This document shows, piece after piece, positions 58,428 through 64,000 of a stretch of DNA of 64,000 bases. The notes under the pieces are model-generated. The model was not told the origin of the DNA. It ran no database searches and saw only the letters and a program-made list of their open reading frames with translations. A program made the translations under genes and the position numbers. This stretch comes from Lysobacter antibioticus HS124 (lineage in GTDB: Bacteria > Pseudomonadota > Gammaproteobacteria > Xanthomonadales > Xanthomonadaceae): the NCBI RefSeq assembly GCF_000336385.2, contig NZ_HG424460.1:1-64000 (forward strand), in the 5' to 3' direction. The first letter of the stretch is position 1; each line of letters begins with the position of its first letter.

Positions 58428-59168
58428 TCAGAAACTCATGAACAAGCCGCCGTTGACCGGAATATTGGCGCCGGTGATGAAACCGGCGTCGTCGGCGGTC
58501 AGGAATTCGACGGTGCGGGCGATTTCGCTGGGCTTGCCGAGGCGGCCGACCGGGACGGCGTCGATGATGCGGCTGCGGATGTCCTCGGGCACCGCCATCA
58601 CCATCGCGGTTTCGCAGTAGCCGGGCGAGACCGAGTTGACCGTGACGCCCTTGCGCGCCACTTCGCGCGCCAAGGCCATGGTGAAGCCGTGCATGCCGGC
58701 CTTGGCCGCGGAGTAGTTGGTCTGGCCGAACTGGCCGGTCTGGCCGTTGACCGAGCTGATGTTGACGATGCGGCCGAAGCCGCGCTCGGCCATGCCGTCG
58801 ACCGCGTGCCGGCACAGGTTGAACACGCCGTCGAGATTGACGTCCATGACCTCGTCCCACGCGCGCTTGTCCATCTTGCGCAGGCTGCCGTCGCGGGTGA
58901 TGCCGGCGGCGTTGACCAGGATGTCGACCGAGCCTTCGCGTTCGAGGATGCGGCCGATCGCCGCGCCGCAGTCGTCGTAATCGGCGACGTTGGCGGCTTC
59001 GAAGCCCACGTCCAGGCCTTCGGTCAGGCGGCCGAACTCGGCGATGCGCTCTTTGCGCGAGCCCAGGTCGAGGGCGATCACGCGCCGGCCGGCGCGGGCG
59101 AGGGACTTGCAGATCTCGCTGCCGAGACCGCCGATACCGCCGCTGACGACGGCGATGCGCTTGTGCAT
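58428..59168 (-). CDS. Acetoacetyl-CoA reductase, paralogue 1 (PhaB-like)
   Basis: Encodes 246 residues of a classical short-chain reductase. Cofactor motif SGGIGGLG; catalytic Ser in NISSVNGQTGQ, Tyr-x3-Lys in YSAAKAG. The end of beta-2 is Asp (IALDLGSRKE), which usually indicates NADH rather than NADPH. FGQTNYSAAKAGMHGFTMALA is PhaB-like. It follows phaR by 112 nt on the same strand. Confidence 0.88.
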   Translation of the reverse strand: MHKRIAVVSGGIGGLGSEICKSLARAGRRVIALDLGSRKERIAEFGRLTEGLDVGFEAANVADYDDCGAAIGRILEREGSVDILVNAAGITRDGSLRKMDKRAWDEVMDVNLDGVFNLCRHAVDGMAERGFGRIVNISSVNGQTGQFGQTNYSAAKAGMHGFTMALAREVARKGVTVNSVSPGYCETAMVMAVPEDIRSRIIDAVPVGRLGKPSEIARTVEFLTADDAGFITGANIPVNGGLFMSF

Positions 59169-59280
59169 GGGAACTCCGGAACGGGATGCCGGGCGCGGCG
59201 GGGTCACGCGCCCGCGAACCGCCCGCGGGCGGTCGCGATCGTGCTGGGCGCGCCGGCGGCGCGCAAGAAAAAAGCGCGGC

Positions 59281-59766
59281 TCAACGCTCGCGCTTGTCGG
59301 TCTTGTTCCGTGGCGTGGTCGGTTGGCCTACGCTGCCGGACAGGTTCTGCTGGAACTCTTTCCACAGGCTGAGGTTGCGCTCGGTGAGCTGATTCATCAT
59401 CGCCCACGGGGTCTGGCCGAGCATGCCGCCCATCTGGTTGCGGAACTGCTGCTGCTGGTCCAGGAACAACTGCATCGAGCGTTCCAGGTAGTTGCCCATG
59501 AAGCCCTGCAGCGAGTCGCCGTAGAAGCGGATGATCTGGCTGAGCAACTGGGTCGACAGCACCGGTTCGCCGTCCTGCTCGTGCTCGGCGATGATCTGCA
59601 GCAGCACCTGGCGGGTCAGGTCTTCGCCCGAGCGCGCATCGCGCACTTCGAACTCCTCGCCGTCGACGATGAGCTGGCGCACGTCTTCGATGGTGATGTA
59701 GCTGGAGATCTCGGTGTCGTAGAGACGACGGTTGGGGTACTTCTTGATGACGCGGGTCGAGGCCAT
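59281..59766 (-). CDS. phaR: Polyhydroxyalkanoate synthesis regulator PhaR
   Basis: Encodes 161 residues. The N-terminal domain (RVIKKYPNRRLYDTEISSYITIEDVRQLI) is the PHB/PHA accumulation regulator DNA-binding domain. The DVR..GEDLTRQVLLQII segment follows. It represses phasin and PHA genes and binds PHA granules. It lies between two phaB paralogues; phaC is not in the window. Confidence 0.93.
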   Translation of the reverse strand: MASTRVIKKYPNRRLYDTEISSYITIEDVRQLIVDGEEFEVRDARSGEDLTRQVLLQIIAEHEQDGEPVLSTQLLSQIIRFYGDSLQGFMGNYLERSMQLFLDQQQQFRNQMGGMLGQTPWAMMNQLTERNLSLWKEFQQNLSGSVGQPTTPRNKTDKRER

Positions 59767-59896
59767 GGAGCTTTGGCTCTAAAACGTGGTGCCTTGCAGC
59801 ATGGCTCAGGCCGCGAGGGCTTGCAACAGGGTCGGCACAATGAGCGCGACGGGCGGTCGGAACCGCCGCCGGACGCGGCGCCGTCCGGCCTGCGCA

Positions 59897-59920
59897 CCGG
59901 AGACCTGAACAGGTCTCCGG
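59897..59920 (-). terminator. Hairpin after phaB paralogue 2
   Basis: Perfect 11-bp inverted repeat CCGGAGACCTG (59897-59907) and CAGGTCTCCGG (59910-59920), 13 nt after the stop, without a T-run. It could slow or attenuate read-through to phaR. Confidence 0.55.
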
Positions 59921-59932
59921 CGGCGAACCGGT

Positions 59933-60673
59933 TTACCAGCCCATGTACTGACCGCCGTTGGCGGACAGGTTGGCGCCGGTGATCCAGCCGGCTTCGTCGG
60001 GAATGAAGAAACCGACCGCGTAGGCGATCTCTTCCGGCGTGCCCAGGCGCCCGGTCGGGATCTGGGCGATGATCTTGTTGCGCACGTCCTCGGGCACGGC
60101 CATGACCATGTCGGTGCCGATGTAGCCCGGCGACACGGTGTTGACGGTGATCCCGAACTTGGCGTTTTCCTGCGCCAGCGAGATGGTGAAGCCGTGCATG
60201 CCGGCCTTGGCCGCGGCGTAGTTGGCCTGGCCGTACTGGCCCTTCTGGCCGTTGATCGAGCTGATCTGCACGATCCGGCCCCACTTGCGATCGCGCATGC
60301 CCTCGATCACCGGGCGGGTGACGTTGAAGCAGGAATTGAGGTTGGTGCCGATCACGTCGGTCCACTGCTGCGCCGTCATGCGGTGGAAGGTGGCGTCGCG
60401 GGTGATGCCGGCGTTGTTGACCAGGATGTCGATCGGGCCGAGTTGGCGCTCGACCTCGCGCACCAGCGCTTCGGCCTGCTCCGGCGAGGACACGTCGCCC
60501 TGGGCGATGGCCACGTCGAAGCCCTGTTCCTTCAACTGCGCCTGCCAGGCGCGGCCCTTGGCTTCGTCTCGATAGTTGGTCGCGACCTTGTGCCCCATCT
60601 TGGCGAGGCGTTGGACGATCGAGGTGCCGATGCCACCGGTGCCGCCGGTGACCAGTGCAACGCGTGACTGCAT
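59933..60673 (-). CDS. phaB: Acetoacetyl-CoA reductase, paralogue 2
   Basis: Encodes 246 residues. Cofactor motif TGGTGGIG; catalytic Ser (ISSINGQKGQ) and Tyr (YAAAKAG). Beta-2 ends TNYRDEAKG with basic residues nearby, as in NADPH-dependent PhaB. It reduces acetoacetyl-CoA to (R)-3-hydroxybutyryl-CoA for PHB. Confidence 0.92.
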   Translation of the reverse strand: MQSRVALVTGGTGGIGTSIVQRLAKMGHKVATNYRDEAKGRAWQAQLKEQGFDVAIAQGDVSSPEQAEALVREVERQLGPIDILVNNAGITRDATFHRMTAQQWTDVIGTNLNSCFNVTRPVIEGMRDRKWGRIVQISSINGQKGQYGQANYAAAKAGMHGFTISLAQENAKFGITVNTVSPGYIGTDMVMAVPEDVRNKIIAQIPTGRLGTPEEIAYAVGFFIPDEAGWITGANLSANGGQYMGW

Positions 60674-60715
60674 GCTGTGCTCTCCATGACCGCGCAGCGC
60701 GGTATCGGCCCGATT

Positions 60716-61696
60716 CTAGACAGCATTCGGGGCCGGCGTGTTGTGCACAGCAGCGAGGGTCTCAGCACATTTTGGAATCTGTGCCGGACTGAACGAAACC
60801 CTGGCCTGGTCGAGCAATTGCGTGACAGTCGCTACCGCGGCCAGGGGCTCGGGGTCCTGGCCGAGCGCGTGCCAGGCGGCACGCAATGCGGGCAGCGGGT
60901 CGGACGGGTCCAGCGGCTGCGCAGCGTCGGACTTGGACAGCTTGCGTCCCTGCGCGTCGAGCAGCAGCGGCAGGTGGGCGTAGCGCGGCGTCGGCAGGCG
61001 CAGGGCGCGCTGCAGCAGGATCTGGCGCGCGGTCGAGTCGAGCAGGTCGGCGCCGCGGACCACGTCGGTGATGCCCTGGTCGGCGTCGTCCACCACCACC
61101 GCGAGCTGGTAGGCCCAGTAGCCGTCGGCGCGGCGCAGGACGAAATCGCCGACCTCGGCGGCTACGTCCTGGCGCTGCGGGCCGAGCACGGCGTCGTCGA
61201 AGCCCACCGTGGCGCCGTCGGCCACGCGCAGTCGCACCGCCGCTTGCGGCGCGGCGCGCCCGGGTTCGCGCGCGGCGGCGAGGCAGCGGCGGTGGATGCC
61301 GCCGGCGGCGGCCAGGTCGCTGCGGCTGCAGCGGCATGCGAAGGCCAGCCCGCGTGCGAGCAACTGGTCCAGGGCGGCGCGGTAGAGCTCGCCGCGCTCG
61401 CTCTGGCGCCGCACCGGCTCGTCGCTCTCCAGGCCGAACGCGGCCAAGGCGCGCAGCTGGCGTTCGGCGGCGCCGGGAACTTCGCGCGGCGGATCGAGGT
61501 CTTCGATACGCACCAGCCAGGCGCCGCGGTGGTGGCGCGCGAGCAGCCAGCTGCCGAACGCCGCCAGCAGCGAACCCGGATGCAGGTCGCCGGTGGGCGA
61601 GGGCGCGAAGCGGCCGCGGTAAGGCGCGGGCGCGGCCGCGCCGGGGCTGGCCGGGCCCCCGGCATGCTCGGGTGGGAACGAAGGATGTCCGGACAA
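60716..61696 (-). CDS. gluQ: Glutamyl-Q tRNA(Asp) synthetase
   Basis: Encodes 326 residues. Class I motifs: HPGSL (residues 39-43, HIGH-like) in [15 protein letters not shown], and KLSKS. The GluQ zinc site is [18 protein letters not shown]. No anticodon domain. It transfers Glu to queuosine 34 of tRNA-Asp. The first 24 residues may be overextended. Confidence 0.93.
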   Translation of the reverse strand: MSGHPSFPPEHAGGPASPGAAAPAPYRGRFAPSPTGDLHPGSLLAAFGSWLLARHHRGAWLVRIEDLDPPREVPGAAERQLRALAAFGLESDEPVRRQSERGELYRAALDQLLARGLAFACRCSRSDLAAAGGIHRRCLAAAREPGRAAPQAAVRLRVADGATVGFDDAVLGPQRQDVAAEVGDFVLRRADGYWAYQLAVVVDDADQGITDVVRGADLLDSTARQILLQRALRLPTPRYAHLPLLLDAQGRKLSKSDAAQPLDPSDPLPALRAAWHALGQDPEPLAAVATVTQLLDQARVSFSPAQIPKCAETLAAVHNTPAPNAV

Positions 61697-61852
61697 TGAA
61701 CGAGCGCTCGGGCGACGGCGGGGACGATACGGATTCTCGTTGAATTAACGGCGGGTTCGCCACATTTGAGGACGAGCGGCGGCGACGCCGCACCGACAGG
61801 GAGGTCGCCCGAAGCCGCGCATGGTGCGCGGCAACCAAAGCAAAGTACGACC

Positions 61853-62767
61853 ATGTTCAAACGCATAGCGCTGTTCCTCGCCACCAACCTGGCCGTGCTG
61901 ATCCTGCTCGGCGTCGTCATGTCGGTGCTGCAGAACGTATTCGGCATCCGCCTGGGCAACAACGGCGCGATCCTGGTGATGGCCGCGGTGTTCGGTTTCG
62001 GCGGCTCGCTGATTTCGCTGCTGATGTCGAAGTGGATCGCCAAGCGGACCACCGGCGCCTACGTGATCGAGCAGCCGCGCAACGCCGAGGAGCGCTGGCT
62101 GGTCGAGACCGTGCGCCGCCAGGCCGAGGCGGCCGGCATCGGCATGCCTGAGGTGGCGATCTACCAAGCGCCGGAAATCAATGCCTTCGCCACCGGCGCC
62201 AACCGCAACGACGCGCTGGTCGCGGTGTCGACCGGGTTGCTGGGCGCGATGACCAAGGACGAGGCCGAGGCGGTGCTCGCCCACGAGGTCAGCCACGTCG
62301 CCAACGGCGACATGGTGACCATGGCCCTGATCCAGGGCGTGCTCAACACCTTCGTGCTGTTCGCCGCGCGCATCGTCGGCGGCTGGATCGACGCCATGCT
62401 CAACGGCGGCCGCGAATCGCGCGGGCCGGGCGTGTTCTATTTCGTCGTGGTGATGGTGCTGGACGTGGTGTTCGGCATCCTGGCCAGCATGATCGCCATG
62501 GCGTTCTCGCGTTACCGCGAATTCCGCGCCGACGCCGGCGGTGCCCGCCTGGCCGGACGCGAGAAGATGATCGCCGCGCTCAAGCGCCTGTCGCTGACCT
62601 ACGGCGAGAGCACCCTGCCGAACCAGGTCCAGGCCTTCGGCATCAGCGGCGCGGTCGGCCACGGCCTGTCCAAGCTGCTGCGCAGCCACCCGCCGCTGGA
62701 GGAGCGCATCCAGGCGCTGATCGACGCGCCGCAGGAGCGGTCGAGCGGTCGGACCGTGGTGCGTTGA
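61853..62767 (+). CDS. htpX: Heat-shock protease HtpX
   Basis: Encodes 304 residues. Four hydrophobic segments; zinc motif HEVSH at about residue 144, third ligand Glu in [16 protein letters not shown]-terminal [20 protein letters not shown] is typical. It degrades damaged membrane proteins together with FtsH. Long untranslated leader with no other gene upstream. Confidence 0.95.
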   Translation: MFKRIALFLATNLAVLILLGVVMSVLQNVFGIRLGNNGAILVMAAVFGFGGSLISLLMSKWIAKRTTGAYVIEQPRNAEERWLVETVRRQAEAAGIGMPEVAIYQAPEINAFATGANRNDALVAVSTGLLGAMTKDEAEAVLAHEVSHVANGDMVTMALIQGVLNTFVLFAARIVGGWIDAMLNGGRESRGPGVFYFVVVMVLDVVFGILASMIAMAFSRYREFRADAGGARLAGREKMIAALKRLSLTYGESTLPNQVQAFGISGAVGHGLSKLLRSHPPLEERIQALIDAPQERSSGRTVVR

Positions 62768-62893
62768 GCGAAGGGCGGGGAAAGGCAAGAGCACATCCCG
62801 CTGGCCCCTTTGCAACGCTGGGGCAGCGAAGGCGGCTCCGCCAACGGCCGGGTTTCTAGAGCCATCGGCCGCCGCCGCCCGACTACGATGAAA

Positions 62894-62929
62894 CAACAAA
62901 AAACCCGCCAGACGGCGGGTTTTTTGTTG
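62894..62929. terminator. Strong bidirectional terminator between htpX and fimX
   Basis: Perfect 16-bp stem (CAACAAAAAACCCGCC 62894-62909, GGCGGGTTTTTTGTTG 62914-62929), loop AGAC. T-runs in both directions, between convergent genes. Confidence 0.93.
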
Positions 62930-62978
62930 CTCGCAGGCCCCGGCTTTCTTAGCCCTTCCCGAATCCCGAATCCCAGCC

Positions 62979-64000
62979 TCACTGGAAGTCGTAATCCATC
63001 TCCGGCCCCGCCGCGGCCAGGAAGTGCCCCTGGGCGTAGTCGATGCCGGCGCCGAACAGCAGGCTCATGCTGGCCGCGTCCTGGACGAACTCGGCGATGG
63101 TCTGCTTGCCCAGCTCGCGCGCCTTGTCGGCGATGTCGCGGACGCGCTGCTGGTGGTCGGGGTTGCCGGTCAGGTCTTCGATGTAGCCGCGGTCGATCTT
63201 GAGGAACGCGGCGTCGAAGTGGTTGAGCAGCTGGAACGAGTTGAGGCCGGCGCCGAACTGCTCCAGGCCGATGCGCACGCCGTAAGGGGCGATGCGCGCC
63301 TGCAGTTCCTGCGCCGCGCGCAGGTTGGTGAACACCTTGGACTCGGGCAGCTGCAGCACCAGCAGCTTGCCGTCGGCGCCGTACTTGGCCAACTGTTCGA
63401 CGATGTGCTGCTGCAGGCTTTCGTCCTGCAGCGAGGCCTGGGTGATCTTGACCAGCAAGGTGGTGCGGCGGCCCTGGCGCATGCGCTCGCCGATGATCTG
63501 GATCGCCTTGCCGACCACCCAGCGGTCGATCTCCCACAGCAGGCCGTGTTCCTCGGCGATCTGCAGGAACGACAGCGGCTGCACCAGCTCGCCGCCGGCT
63601 TCGCCCGGGGCCGCGCTCTGCATGCGCAGATAGGCCTCGTACATCTCGATCGGCTCGCCGTGCAGATTGATCAGCGGCTGGTAGTTCATGACGAAGCGAT
63701 CGGCGTCGAGCGCGTCGCGGATGCGCGCGACCCAGGCGGCGATGCGCTCTTCCTCGGCGCGGTCGACCGCGCCGGGGTCGAACAGCTCGCTGCGGTTGCC
63801 GCCGACGTCGCTGGCCGACTGCAGGCATTGGCTGGCCTTGCCGAGCACGGCGGTGATGCTGGCGATCTTCTCGCCGATCTGCACGCCGCCGAGGCTGGCG
63901 GTGGCGCTCAACGCCAGCGGGCCGGCCTCCAGCACCTGGTCGGCGAACGCGGCGCGGATGCGCTCGGCCAGCGCCGCGGTGTGGCTGTGGTCGCTGTGCC
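62979..64000 (-). CDS. fimX: FimX-like degenerate EAL protein, 3' part
   Basis: Runs off the right edge. The visible 340 residues are the end of a GGDEF domain (ASLGGVQIGEKIASIT) and an EAL domain: FVMNYQPLINLHGEPIEMYEAYLRM, ESKVFTNLRAAQEL, GLEQFGAGLNSFQLLNHFDAAFLKIDR, TIAEFVQDAASMSLLFGAGIDYAQGHF. The EAL motif is EAY, and metal residues are altered, as in FimX, which binds c-di-GMP without cleaving it and controls type IV pili. Close in pattern to Xanthomonas FimX. Confidence 0.85.
   Translation of the reverse strand, partial: HSDHSHTAALAERIRAAFADQVLEAGPLALSATASLGGVQIGEKIASITAVLGKASQCLQSASDVGGNRSELFDPGAVDRAEEERIAAWVARIRDALDADRFVMNYQPLINLHGEPIEMYEAYLRMQSAAPGEAGGELVQPLSFLQIAEEHGLLWEIDRWVVGKAIQIIGERMRQGRRTTLLVKITQASLQDESLQQHIVEQLAKYGADGKLLVLQLPESKVFTNLRAAQELQARIAPYGVRIGLEQFGAGLNSFQLLNHFDAAFLKIDRGYIEDLTGNPDHQQRVRDIADKARELGKQTIAEFVQDAASMSLLFGAGIDYAQGHFLAAAGPEMDYDFQ

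Overview
The window has two halves. Bases 1 to about 32,985 are most of a lambda-like temperate prophage with moderate GC and HK97-type head genes. Its right end lies inside a tRNA-Arg(CCU) gene at 32,969-33,012. Bases 33,013-64,000 are very GC-rich gammaproteobacterial chromosome. FimX, PhaR with two PhaB reductases, GluQ, Rnk, HtpX and a REP-like palindrome of the kind common in Lysobacter and relatives suggest Lysobacteraceae (Xanthomonadaceae), most likely Lysobacter. This assignment is inference from gene content only.

Prophage layout. A leftward early operon of tightly coupled small genes runs from an operator-covered promoter at about 2.8 kb to the start of rdgC at the left edge; the integrase and left attachment site lie outside the window. 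Next come hicB-hicA, a lipoprotein gene directly behind the CI repressor, and the cI/cro switch. The switch has three evenly spaced operators at 5,078-5,144, and the same 17-bp palindrome occurs twice at the leftward promoter (2,798-2,831). Rightward early genes encode a BssS-like protein (opposite strand), a CII-family regulator, an O-like replication protein containing repeats, a DnaB helicase, a Ref-like nuclease, a VRR-NUC nuclease and a probable late antiterminator. A strong promoter with an immediately following terminator (10,821-10,901) resembles lambda pR'-tR'. The late operon follows: amidase, putative holin, Rz with nested Rz1, HNH, terminase, portal, protease, capsid, connectors, tail tube, G/GT chaperones made through a GGGAAAC slippery site, tape measure, tail tip proteins, an NlpC/P60 peptidase, a large hub protein and a DUF2793 fibre. 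A glycosyltransferase-like gene, a methyltransferase gene and a third sugar-related-looking gene are interleaved with the connector genes.

Chromosomal layout. After the tRNA fragment comes a TetR gene with a membrane protein gene carrying an in-frame stop, behind a palindromic operator. Then follow a secreted helical protein, parC, a glutaminyl-cyclotransferase, and an RND efflux operon with its own two-component system (no outer-membrane channel gene). After these are rnk, tRNA-Leu(CAG), a secreted protein, idi, GNAT, VOC and NTF2-like genes. A run of small leftward genes at 50.4-53.7 kb encodes lipoproteins, membrane proteins and possible immunity-like proteins. It is followed by tRNA-Ala(CGC), rnd, a lipoprotein with a formylglycine-enzyme fold, an M48 peptidase, the phaB-phaR-phaB group, gluQ, htpX and the 3' part of fimX running off the right edge.

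All functional names rest on motif recognition and gene order read by eye; no database search was run.
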